Assembly (NCBI RefSeq): GCF_963259705.1
Contig: NC_081842.1
Location: 178,811,849-178,875,848, forward strand
DNA: 64,000 bases
Direction: 5' to 3'
Source of the DNA: Myotis daubentonii
Taxonomy: Eukaryota > Chordata > Mammalia > Chiroptera > Vespertilionidae
The number at the start of each line of letters is the position of its first letter. Position 1 is the first letter of the stretch. Below, one piece after another: positions 23,388 through 34,500 of the stretch. The notes under the pieces are model-generated. The model had not been told where the DNA came from, did no database searches, and saw only the letters and a list, made by a program, of their open reading frames with translations. The translations under genes were made by a program, and so were the position numbers.

Positions 23388-23902
23388 TCCTAATATATAA
23401 AAAGCCAGGGGCCCTCATGATCAAAACAACTGGATGGACAACCGAACAGCAGGCTGTGTGGGGCGACCAGGCTGGCAGGGGGGCAGTTGGGGGTGACCAG
23501 GCCAGCAGGGGGGGGCAGTTGGGGGTGACCAGGCCAGCAGGGGGGGGCAGTTGGGGGTGACCAGGCTGGCAGGGGGGGGCAGTTGGGAGTGACCAGGCCA
23601 GCAGGGGGGTTAGTGAGGAATGACCAAACGACTGAACAGCAGGCTGTGTGGGGTGACCAGGTCAGCAGGGAGGGTCAATTGGGGGAGACCAGGCCAGTGT
23701 GGGGGGGCAGTTGGGGGCTACCAGGCCAGCAGGGGGTCAGTTAGGGGCAATCAGGCAGGCAGGCAGGTGAGCAGTTAGGAGCCAGTGATCAGGCCTAAAC
23801 TGGCAGTTGGACAACCCCTGAGGGGTCCTGGATTGGAGAGGGTGCAGGCTGGGCTGAGCGAACCCCCCTCCCATGCACGAATTTCATGTACCAGGCCTCT
23901 AG
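23388..23902 (+). mobile_element. Helitron 3 with about 32-bp minisatellite
   Basis: 5' tcctaatatataaaaagcc; 3' gcacgaatttcatgtaccag then gcctctag. A unit like gaccaggccagcaggggggg is repeated at about 31-33 bp between 23464 and 23770. Confidence 0.88.
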
Positions 23903-23904
23903 TG

Positions 23905-23907
<3 letters not shown>

Positions 23908-23952
<45 letters not shown>
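23908..23952. repeat. (CA)n microsatellite
   Basis: About 45 bp of CA between Helitron 3 and Helitron 4. Confidence 0.95.
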
Positions 23953-23954
<2 letters not shown>

Positions 23955-23955
<1 letters not shown>

Positions 23956-24073
23956 TAGAGGCCCGGTGCACAAATTTGTGCATGGGTGTGGTGGGGTCTG
24001 GCCAGGGAGGGGGGCCATGGGAGGTTGGCCATCTGGCCCCATTGGAGGGGGGCCAGCCTTTTATTATATAGGA
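23955..24073 (-). mobile_element. Helitron 4, short reverse copy (119 bp)
   Basis: ctagaggcccggtgcacaaa with the hairpin tgcacaaatttgtgca at left and ttttattatatagga at right. Only the ends and a short middle remain. Confidence 0.88.
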
Positions 24074-24074
24074 G

Positions 24075-24077
<3 letters not shown>

Positions 24078-24166
<89 letters not shown>
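24078..24166. repeat. (TA)n(GA)n microsatellite
   Basis: TA repeat to 24130, then GA to 24166. It starts right after the Helitron 4 end. Confidence 0.95.
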
Positions 24167-24170
<4 letters not shown>

Positions 24171-24755
24171 TTCTAGAGCTAGGACTTAAAACCAAATTTA
24201 ATCAGTCATAAGGACCCTGGGTTTCAACACTAATTGGAATGAATAGACCACAAATAGCTCTAGGCCACATTAGGTCAGCTTTGCCATCAAATGCGTTGGC
24301 ACCAAACTTTCAAAACAGCTTTTGGTTTCCAGAACATTTTGGACTTATGCATAAGGGATTGCAGATATATTAACTATGGTATAATATTTCAGGACTTTTT
24401 AATATGCGACAATGCTCACAATATACTATTAAATGAGGTGAGGGGAAGTAACAAAATTACACAAGGAACCACTCCATTTAAAAAAAGAAAAATGAGAACA
24501 AATTTGTTATTTTAAATATAAACTTTGCTGTTTTAAATTCAAACTAACTGTAACTGGTTTGGTTTTCCTTTTTCTTCTTTTTAAAAAATTGTCAGGTGGA
24601 ATGGATTGGAATAATTTTATCAGTGTAGAAACCAATCATTACTGCAGTCAGTTCTTTTGCAGAGCCTGGTCCACCTCCTGTTGGGTGAATAAGAGATGGA
24701 GCCTTGAATATGCAAAGTGAGGCCCTGGGGTGCGGAGCTAAGGAAACAAATTTGC

Positions 24756-24809
24756 TTTTTAAAAATACATTTTTATTGAGTTTAGAGAGAGAGGATAGAA
24801 GGGGGGGGG

Positions 24810-24859
<50 letters not shown>

Positions 24860-25010
24860 CATTGAGAGAGACATTAATCAGTTGCCTCCCCCACACACCC
24901 CAACTGGGGATCAAACCTGCACCCTGGGAATGTGCCCTGACAGGGAATGGAACTGGGGACCTTTTGGTACACAGGACGACACTCCAACTGAGACACACCA
25001 GCCAGGGCGC
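24756..25010 (-). repeat. Ves-type SINE with (GA)n tract
   Basis: Reverse SINE, head gagacacaccagccagggcg. A G run and GA tract (24800-24850) expanded within its tail region. Probable short duplication ttgcttttt on both sides. Confidence 0.85.
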
Positions 25011-25087
25011 TCTCATTGCTTTTTGAAGTTAGGTGGAAGCTGGGAGGTTGGGGAAAGGAAGGACTCAGGAGTGGGTGGGAGACTGTT

Positions 25088-25520
25088 TTAGTTTCCTGGG
25101 GCTGTCATAACAAAGCACAACACATGTAGTGGCTTAAAATAACAGAAAATAATTTCTAACAGTTCTGGAGACTGGAGTCCAAAATCCAGATGTCAGCAGG
25201 GCCATGTTCTCTCTGAAATCCCTGGTGTAGAATCCTTCTTTGCATCTGGCAATCCCTGGCGTTCCTTGGCCTGTGGCAGCATAACTCCCATCCCTGTCTC
25301 CTCCACATGGCTGTCTTCACTGTGTGTGTATCTATGTCCAAATTTCCTCTTCTTATAAGGATGCCAGGCATTGCATTGGGACCCACTCTTAACTTTATTA
25401 CATTTGCAAAACCACTATTTCCAAATAAGGTTACATTTATTTATAGGTTTCAAGTGGACATGAATTTTTTTTGGTGGGGGGAGGATCGGGGGTATTATTC
25501 AACCTGTAAAGACTCTTACT
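25088..25520 (-). repeat. MaLR LTR, MLT1-like
   Basis: Reverse LTR: tttcctggggctgtcataac, aacagttctggagactggag, cttcttataaggatgccagg and ttccaaataaggttacattt in the order of mammalian MLT1-type LTRs. Subfamily not decided. Confidence 0.6.
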
Positions 25521-27059
25521 GTGTGACTTCACTAAGAAAAGGAATATTAATATTGAATGTATTTTAAAGGCTATGGCTGCTGAATGAATGAATAAATGAT
25601 GAATAGGGAACTGTGATGTCAATTTCCTCCTTGACTTTACTCCCAATTTTCAGTATAGATCTGCTTTGCACCTATGCTGTATAGGTCATATTGTTTGGTG
25701 CAATCAAGGAAAAAACATTTTTTTGTGTCTCTGTGGGATATAAAAGGGAACACCCATGAGAAGTGAAGTCAAGAATTCCATTGGAGGGACCCTGAGAAGG
25801 TAAAGCCTGGCAGTGCTGGGGTGTCCCTGACATCAGGTTACAGATACAGAAATAAAAGACAAAAATTAGGTGGGGATACTGGGGCTTTCTATAGTCTCCA
25901 ACTAAGCTTTTAAGTATTTCCCACATTTCCCAAAATGACCATAGTTTGCTTTAACAACAGGAGGAAAACAAGTTAGTTAAAAGGACAGTTCAAGGTGATG
26001 TATTATTTATACATTTAGATCTTCAGAAAATGCTTAAAGAGCTAGCAAATTGGGTTCTCCCTTTCTTTAGCCTAATTATACCACTAAATACTATTAAAGC
26101 AATAATCATCATCCTCCATGAGTATAATTATCCTCTTCAACTTATTTCCTTGAATCAGCCTGGGGAGTTAAAAAAATTATTATAATTTCATTAAGAAGTT
26201 CCTAGGTTAAAGCAGTTACTAGCTTTTATATGAAAAATTAATCAGGACATATTACCATAATCCAGTAGCCACACAAAAACACTTAAAGTTGGTCCTGATT
26301 TATTTTACTATACTTTTGAAAAAAAGGATACGAAGCTGTGAATGAATAGACATTAGCCACCTGCTATGTTCCATCACCATGCTGGAAAAGAGAATATAGC
26401 AATAAGCAGAGGTCTGCTCTCAAAGACCTCACATTTTCGCTAGTGATGGTGATGGGATAGGAGAATAAATTGAATAAGTAATTACAATAATGTGGGATAA
26501 GTGTCACGATGAAGGAAAACAGGGCTGTGAGAACATCCAGCACAGGGAACCGATGCGATCTGGGTGGAAGTGGGGAGAAGTTTAGGGAAGCTCTGCTTGA
26601 GAGAGTTATGTTTGAACTGAGACCTGAGGAGACACAGGAATTTGTCAGGTGTTTGAGTGTATTCGTAAGGATTATTTCAGTTGCAAATGGTAGCAACCCA
26701 ACTCAAATTAGTTTCAGTAAGAGACATTTGTTGACTCATGTAGCTGGAAAATGAGAGGAAGGTTTTAGCTTCAGGCACAGATGGAGCCCAGGATGTCAAA
26801 CAATGCCAGGTTTCTTCATATCTCTATCCTGCTCTTGGCTTTGCTTCACTTTCGAGGCCAACTTTCTCCTCATCATGAGCAAGATGGTCACCAGCAGCCC
26901 TTGTCTCAGATTCTCCTCATTTAAGAGCCACAGAGAAAAATGTCATCTTCTTCAAATGTCCAAATTAGACGTTGGTTTGATGGGCCTGTTGGGCCCACAG
27001 TTGGCTAGTGTCCCCCAGGTTGATATCCACTTCAGATGGAACTTTAGAAGGTGACCTCT

Positions 27060-27245
27060 CTGGGAAGAGTCTTTGTAGATGTTAAGAAGCTAAGGCTCTT
27101 GAGAGGAGAGCATCCTGGAGTTAGGGTGCACTAAATCCAGTGACTGATGTCTTCGTGAGAAGAAGAGAGGACACAGTCACACAGAGGAGATGGTGAAACG
27201 AAGACAGCGGAAGAGATGGGAGTGAGGCATCTACAGGCCAGGGGC
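27060..27245 (+). repeat. MaLR LTR fragment, MLT1-like
   Basis: agtctttgtagatgttaaga, gaagaagagaggacacagtc and cacacagaggagatggtgaa follow the sense order of the same LTR family. Confidence 0.5.
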
Positions 27246-28366
27246 TCACTTGTGTGGGAGTTCATTAGTGGCTTTGCCCTGGGATATGGAGCGGGGACAA
27301 CCTGGGTCTCAGAGTCACCACCTACAGGCTCTTAGTAGGAATGACACAAGCAAAATGCCACAGGTGCACAGAAGTGGGGTAACTCACCCAGCTTGGTTCA
27401 GATGCATGCTAGACTTGCCAGAGCGGGGGATGTTTGCTCTGTGTTTTAAAGAACGAATTTTCCATGTGACAATAGAAAAGGCATTTGTATCAGATGCCAC
27501 TGATGCCTGTTCATCGGTCCCTGCATGTTGGTGTCCAGCCTACATTTCTGCACATGCTGGTCCAACTAGCAACTGACAGCATCTGAAACCCTTTGCTTGA
27601 GGCTTGTTTTGGGCCCACAGGAGCACATGGAGGAGGCTGGTAGTGCCAGAGAATTATCACCCCCAGGGAAGCCCTCAAGCAATGACTAGCTGGAGTTAGT
27701 GGGTGTATGGGCTAGCAACGCCATCCTTATCTGGGAAAACTCTGAGATGTGTGTTCCGTAGCCTCCCCACATCTATCAGAGGGACTCCACTCCATTTGCC
27801 CCTGTTTGTAACTCATTGGTTAATGAGTCATTTATTGGCTTCCTTCCCTCCCTTGTCTACTCTCTAACCAGCACTTCCTGGGATCACCTCCCAAAGAAAT
27901 GACTTGCATTTGAATTCTTGTCTCTGACTATCCTCCTGAGAGAGCCCCAACTTGGACAGCATTCCATGCAGAAGGAACAGCATGTGCAAGAACATAAGCA
28001 TTGAAAATTTCACCACAAATTTAAGGTATTGTCCAAATTATTTGAGCATCTGTTGCCTGGTCTATTGGTCTAATGGGCGAAGAACTACCTGGGGCTTAGA
28101 AATAAATGGGTAAGTGGGTACTATGTTGTAATGTCCCCCCCCTTTTTTTGAGAATTGTTGGAGTTCAGAAGATAGTAGGGGGTTGTTAATGTTCCCTGAA
28201 ACCCTCAGATCTAATCAGTGCCTGGCACAGAGTGTACACGCCATACATATTTTTGAATTAATTAACTTGTTTATTGTATTGATTAGTGTATTAAAGGTGG
28301 CCAGAGTTTACTATATAATACACGTTCAATAAATGTTTGTTGAACAAAACTGAAGGGCTGTTCCAC

Positions 28367-28369
<3 letters not shown>

Positions 28370-28401
<32 letters not shown>
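28370..28401. repeat. Poly(A) run of 32
   Basis: Pure A32, not preceded by a recognisable retroelement tail except MIR-like sequence (aataaatgtttgttgaac). Confidence 0.95.
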
Positions 28402-28404
<3 letters not shown>

Positions 28405-28509
28405 TTTATTTGAACAGGCATTCTGCCCCCTGTTGGTGACTTGGGGGAGGGGGGTTTTGCAGGCAGTGGTTTTGTTCTCTTGAATTTGAAGGACTTTGAT
28501 TTTAGTTAG

Positions 28510-30045
28510 GGTTCAAGGTTGTAAGCTGAGTTATTTATAACAGAAAAACAATGGAAACAATGGAAATAGATAAAACGTCCACAAACAGGAGAATAATTAA
28601 TTAAATGTTGCAATATCCTTTCCATAGAACACCACCCAGTGATTAAAATGGATGAAGTTGATCTATATTCATTGATACGGACGTTTCTCCAAGATCTCTT
28701 GTTCAAGTGATAAACTGGAAGTCACAAAAAATACATATAGTATTATGTCATCATGTTACCCCATCACCCCGCAAGTACACCCAGACTTTTCGTTGGTTGA
28801 GAGGCAGTCTCAGTGATGAGAAGATTTTTAAGTCCCTTCCAGTCCTGAGATTTTTGTAATCCTAAGAAATCAAAGTTATAGTTCATTTTTAAAAATGCAC
28901 TGCTTTGAACCAGGTAATAGCACTGTAAAACTTTATGGAGAGACATAAAAGAAGACCTGGATAAATGGAGACACATGTCAGTTTCCTGGATTGATAGGTT
29001 CAATATTGCAAAGATATAAATTTCCTCAGAATTAATCTGAGTTTAAAAATAGCAGCAATAAAAAAATCAACATACGAATGCATTTTTGGTGGGTAAGACT
29101 TAAAAAATAATTCTAAAGTTCTTGAAGGTCAAATGTGTAAGAAGAGCCAGGAAATATTTGAACATGAAATCAAAATCGTAAAGTTAGAATACTTTGAATC
29201 ACATACTAGTGCCAGAATAGACAAGGGAACAAAAGATAGAGTCCAGAAACAGATGTGACTACTTAAGAGAATTTAGTGTATAACAACAGTGACACTTCAA
29301 GTCAGTAGGAAAGTTTGGGTTAGTCAGTAAGTTGCTGGGACAGCAGTTACCTTGCTGGCCCTCCCCATGGGATGGGCACATGTAGCTATTTGTCGTAAAA
29401 GTCCCATTGGCCTAACCATTCAGAAAATATTTTAGACTATATTTTTCTGTCCTACCTTCCATTGAAATAAACTCCTGGTAGATTTAAGGAAAAACAAAGT
29501 CATTGACATACTAGGAAAAGTTGGTAAATATGTAATTTTGGGGATTGAGACTGAAGGTAAATATGACATCAAAAGCAGAAACCATAATACAAAATTGGAC
29601 AGATTTGTCTATATAAAAATTTTAAAAATGATGCATACATGTATACATGAAGTAACAAAGTTGAAAGACAAACAAGCTACATACACAACAGGCAATTATT
29701 ACATATATAAAACATTTTTATAGCTCACTCTAATGAAAATGAATATTTAATAGAAAAATGGGTTAAGGGCATGAACAGGCAATTTGCTAAAGAAGAAATC
29801 CAACATATAAGCATGAAAAAGTGTTTACATCATGAGGAATGAAAGGAATGCACATTAATGATGGTAAGAAACATTTCATCCTATCGAAGTATTATATATT
29901 TTTAGTAATTTTAATCTTGCATTTCAAGAGGGTTACACATCAAAATGCTAACAGTGGTTATCTTTGTGTAGTGAGATTAAGGGTGGTTTTCACTTTTGGT
30001 TTTGCTTTTCTCGGGTATTAATATTTTATTTGTGCAATAAAGAAA
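28510..30045. repeat. Old L1 3'-region fragments
   Basis: Antisense part (28510-28760: caatggaaacaatggaaata, tccacaaacaggagaataat) and sense part (28900-30045: agacaaacaagctacataca, gcaatttgctaaagaagaaa, aaaagtgtttacatcatgag). Diverged; no intact frame. Confidence 0.55.
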
Positions 30046-30059
30046 AGTGCTCACCTGGA

Positions 30060-32237
30060 ATCTCTGAAGAGCTCATCTCTGGTGAGTGAGCAAGACCACA
30101 GCCAATCTGTGGCATTCCTCAGGGCCCATCCTGGAACTAGATGGACAATACTGAATCATCTTGGTGCCCCTCCTCCCCCCCTTAACCAGGAACTGGTTGG
30201 TTGCTGTTTAGACAAGAGGGATGAATTGGAGGCAGGGAAACCAGCCAGCAAGCTGGTGCTGGCTGGTGCAATAACAACCCAGGTGGTGAGTTATAAAAAT
30301 TCTCTGGTGAAACCTGGTGTGACCACTCTCTCCAAGGGGAAAAAATAAAATAAAATGGCATGTCTGTTCATGTTAAATGGAAAGAAGGGCTGGGATGACA
30401 GAAGAAGAAAGTAAAGGAAGATAAAATGTGGATGAAGAAAATCTTGAGCCAATTTTTGTGAGAGTAGAATATGCAAATGAAGATGTTGCAATGATCTATG
30501 TTGGGGTGAATTCAGATTCAGAACCAGTCATTTCCAACATTTGGAACAGTCATGCCTGGCATATTAAAAAAATAATAATAAAAGGCCACTTCAGTGACAG
30601 TACCACCCACCCATTGCAGCCCGTATCACATCCTGTGGCCACCTCATCTGGCTCTCAGCCTGAATCGAGATCAGCAGTCTATACCTGGTTCTAAGACAGG
30701 TCATGCCTCATAATTCTTCAGAGTTAGTCTCTCCTTTAACTCAGTATTCAGCCTCTAGAACTTCCTCATGGAGGTGTGCATGAAAGACTTTCTGTATCAA
30801 AGCAGCTTCCACTTCTGGGGAAAATGCAGTTGCTTTAAGTTGGGCTCCCTGGAAACAGGCTCTGAGCTAAATCTGTGTGGGAGGGTTGTTGATGGGGTGG
30901 GTGTGGTCCTCAGGGACAACACCTACAAGGGAGTAAAGGAAAGAGGACTGGGTGGAGGCAGAAGGGGGCTTCTCAGCCAATCCATGGGCAGCTCTGGAGC
31001 TGGGATGGCCCTGAAGTGTTGTCCTCAATTGAAGTACAGCGGCCAGGCCTTTGTACCCCGCCCTCCCCTCTCCCCAGGTTGACTGGTCATTGAATGCATG
31101 CTGTCCCTGGGGAGAAGGCATATTATGGATGAGGCAGCCAAGGGAAATCTCCAGGGAGGAAGGCAGCTGGATTGCTCAGGCTGCTGCAGAAGGAGGGAAG
31201 TGGGCTTGCTGAAGTGCTTTACTGTGTGGAGCCAGGAGACCAGGGAGAGGGTTATGTTCCAGAGGAGGATCAAAGGACAGACCACACACATAGGCAATGC
31301 GAGAGGAGCACCGGCATCACAAAGGAGTTCAGAGTGCAGGCCAGCGATGATGGTAGGAGACACAGGGCTGGGTCAGATACTATCCAGGGAGTCACAGAGG
31401 TAATAGAAGCCAGGTGGTGGCTATAACTCCCAGAAGTCTGGAGATTGCAGGCTCTAGTCATTGCTATAACAGATGGCAAGGTCAGGGGGGCACCTAGGGG
31501 CTTGATATACAGGAGGTTGTGAAGAAATTTAATAGTACAAGGTGTCCCTGGGTGAAAAATCGATGGGTAGCCAACAGGGTGCTGTTTAACATCTATAAGC
31601 AGAAGAAGGCAAGAATGGAGGAGCAGGAGTCTGAGGGCAGTTGCCTCAACAAAAAGACATCCTTCTTGCTCAGTTTTCAGATCTGAGTCAATTTCCAGAA
31701 CCAGACCACAGAGAGCCCATGACTTAAAAGGTGGGTGAGGACCCTAGGAAGAAGGACCCAGTGACACTGAAACAGGTATTTACTGTAATGATTATTCTAA
31801 TACCTTCAATCATCTTCTCAGCTAACAACATGTTGGGGAAAGAGAAATACCCAGGCACTGTGCAGGAACTGGAAGGATCTGGTTACCCAGAAACCCAAAG
31901 TATTATCATGGGCTCTGTGAGAGTGGGCACTTATGGAGGTCAGATAATGAGCAAAGTGCTGCACAATAGCCAGCTTACAATGGGTCCACGGGTCTATAGA
32001 TCCATCCAGTGATCATTCCCCCAGCACCTGAGAATATATATAGGGTAGCGGGAGCAAGCTCCACATCAGGTCTTAGCCTTCAGTTCTCATGGTGACCAAG
32101 TGAAAGGTTCTGAAACTGCTCCTTCTCTACCAACTTGAGATAATAAATAAAACCCAATACTTCATCCAAGGAAATGAGGGTGGTGATGGTGAAGATCAAT
32201 GTCACTACTAGAGACCGAAAGGATGCAGGAATGGTCA
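30060..32237. other. Intergenic, unassigned
   Basis: Contains an AT-rich stretch and several short open frames (for example 30428-30694) that I cannot match to a family. No supported gene. Confidence 0.4.
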
Positions 32238-32245
32238 TCCTATCA

Positions 32246-32784
32246 CAGTGGTCGGCAAACTACGGCTCACGAGCCACATGCGACTGTTTGGCCCCTTGAG
32301 TGTGGCTCTTCCACAAAATACCATGTGCGGGCGCGCATGTACAGTGCAATTGAAACTTCGTGGCCCATGCTCAGAAGTTGGTTTTCGGCCTGGGAGAGTC
32401 TATTTTGAAGAAGTGGCGTTAGAAGAAGCTGGGGGGTGTCGGTCGGTGGGGTGACGGGAGACGCGGCGCAGGTGGGCCACGGGATAAGCAGCACGGGGGA
32501 GGTACATTGTTTTGAGGTACATTTGCTGAGGTCGACCCCTTCCAACTCTCCCATCCACACTCGTCTATCTGAAACAAGTATACAAGATGAGTGTGGATGG
32601 GGGAGTTCGACCTCAGCGAACAGGACGTTTTTAGCAAAGGCCAGCTTAGCAGTACCCTAATTAAGCTAATAACAATGTACCTACCTATATAGTTTAAGTT
32701 TAAAAAATTTATCTCTCAAAAGAAATTTCAATCGTTGTACTGTTGATATTTGGCTCTGTTGACTAATGAGTTTGCCGACCACTG
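32246..32784 (+). mobile_element. 539-bp non-autonomous hAT with internal hairpin
   Basis: Ends cagtggtcggcaaact and agtttgccgaccactg. Perfect 8-bp duplication tcctatca at 32238-32245 and 32785-32792. The first 160 bp is the parent of the fold-back copies elsewhere in the window. An internal inverted repeat lies at 32523-32620. No transposase frame. Confidence 0.93.
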
Positions 32785-33537
32785 TCCTATCACATCCCTA
32801 TTTAATTTGCCAGTCAGTCTGGCCCCTTCAGAAATCAGGGGAATGTTTGATAGACTACTGCAGACAAGACCTAACCATGTAGTTAGTACACAGCCATTGT
32901 GCCAGCTCTGTGATCTGTCTAATACAGTCCTCAAGGACCTGGACCACCTGGACATCCTACGGAACATCACACCCATTGGTTACCACCATGCTAATTGTGC
33001 AGGATTAGCAAGAGGGGTCTAGTACACAGGAAACCTTGGTAAGACACATGGACTTCAGAGGGTGGGAGATATTAAATCATGAAGATTCAGGGACCTGGCA
33101 CTTCCGTTGTCAGGGAACTAGTGGTCAGGGGTCTGCCAGGATAGTTCCTTCAAAGTAAAGGGCAAATTATAAAACACAGAAGCAAGATAAAAGAAAAAAT
33201 TACTTCTAAACCTTTTGAAAGTGACACCTAAAATTGTTCATAGTGTTTACATCCTTTAAGATGTTTTCATTGTGCAAAGAATTAAGTACAACTAATATGA
33301 AATCCCATAACTAGCTCATATTTTCTTTATTTACTTGTTTACTTGCTTATCATCTATCTGTCCTCAAGGTGACATAAGCTCTGTGAAAATCGTGTTCACT
33401 GCTGTTTCCCCAGAACCAAATGCACGTGGTGCTCCATAAATATCTTTTGGTGGAATGAAGTGAACTATACACATTGTTTTTAGCCTGCTGTTTTTCAACT
33501 AACTTCCAGATGCTTCAGATTATACTTCATCTTTCTT

Positions 33538-33786
33538 TTTTTTTCTTTTTTAAAAAAAAACTATGATAATATTAGGTTTTTTTAAAAAAATATTTTTATT
33601 GATTTCAGAGAGGAAAGGAGGGGGAAGAGAGAGACAGAAACATCAATGATGAGAGAGAATCATTGACCGGCTGCCTCCTGCACGCCCCGACGGGGGATCC
33701 AGCCTGTGCCCTTGACTGGAATCAAACCCAGGACCCTTCAGTCCGCAGGCCAACACTCTATCCACTGAGCCAAACCAGCTAGGGCT
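33538..33786 (-). repeat. Ves-type SINE with 13-bp target duplication
   Basis: Reverse SINE; head gagccaaaccagctagggct. Duplication cttcatctttctt at 33525-33537 and 33787-33799. Confidence 0.92.
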
Positions 33787-34049
33787 CCTTCATCTTTCTT
33801 AACATGTGCCTCTCCAGAAGTCATGTGAAAGTAGAGTTCTCATGTTCCAGAGACTTCTCTCTGCAACTTCAGGACCAGGAAACCTTAGTCTTTTGGAAGC
33901 CGAGTCTTTTTCCTCTTGGCCAGCACCGCCTACAAATCCACAGTGGGCGCAACCTTGCCTGGGTCATTCTTTATATCACCCGGCTCAGCTGAGTCAGGTT
34001 CCAAGACACCCGAACTGAAGCTGTTCCCAGGCAAGCAGCCCAGCCCACT

Positions 34050-34500
34050 GACACGTCCCTCTTCTGGCCACGCGGTGGCGGCAGAGCGCCACAGCCTGCA
34101 CAGTCGGCGCAGGGTCCGCGGACCCGCTGGGAGGACCACTCGGGGCCGGGTAGCAGACTGCCCGGAGTGGGCGGAGCAAAAGGCTCGCCGGCCCAGGGGA
34201 GGGCAGGAGCGAGGGGCGGGGCTTCTGGGCGGGGAGTGCGCTTGCGCCGGGTGCGGTGGGCGGAGCCGTGCCGCTTTCGCCACTGCTGGCGTCTGTCCGC
34301 GTGGGGACGCCTTTGCCCTGCCTTTCTGAGTTGGCCAGGCCCAGGGGTGGGGAGTTCCAGGAGCACTGGGGTGAGGATCGGGGGTCCCTGGGGACCCGGC
34401 GGGGTTGGGGTGGCGAGGACTGGGGTGCAGGCGGGGAGGAACGGAGGGGCGCCGGAGCGGGAATGCGGAGAGAGGGGTGAGTAGAAAAGGTTTAGGTGGG
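34050..34500 (+). promoter_or_regulatory. OMA1: CpG island, probable OMA1 promoter and non-coding exon 1
   Basis: A GC-rich, CpG-dense block without a TATA box, about 2.9 kb before the first OMA1 coding exon. Human OMA1 starts with a non-coding exon in a CpG island, so exon 1 is inferred to lie here. A good donor site (gtgagt, 34477-34482) could end it. The transcription start is not visible, but the segment around 34200-34300 is most GC-box-like. Confidence 0.6.

Noticed and set aside
22628..23424. Overlapping antisense frames of 127-196 codons with repeated motifs
   Set aside because: They are translations of the Helitron minisatellite, not a repeat protein.
23400..23800. Regular repeats that might suggest a CRISPR array
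   Set aside because: Units are tandem without unique spacers, sit inside a Helitron, and the genome is mammalian.
30428..30694. 88-codon open frame (DEENLEPIFVRVEYANED...)
   Set aside because: Acidic and gene-like at first sight, but I recognise no family, there are no splice partners, and it ends in AT-rich repeat-like sequence.
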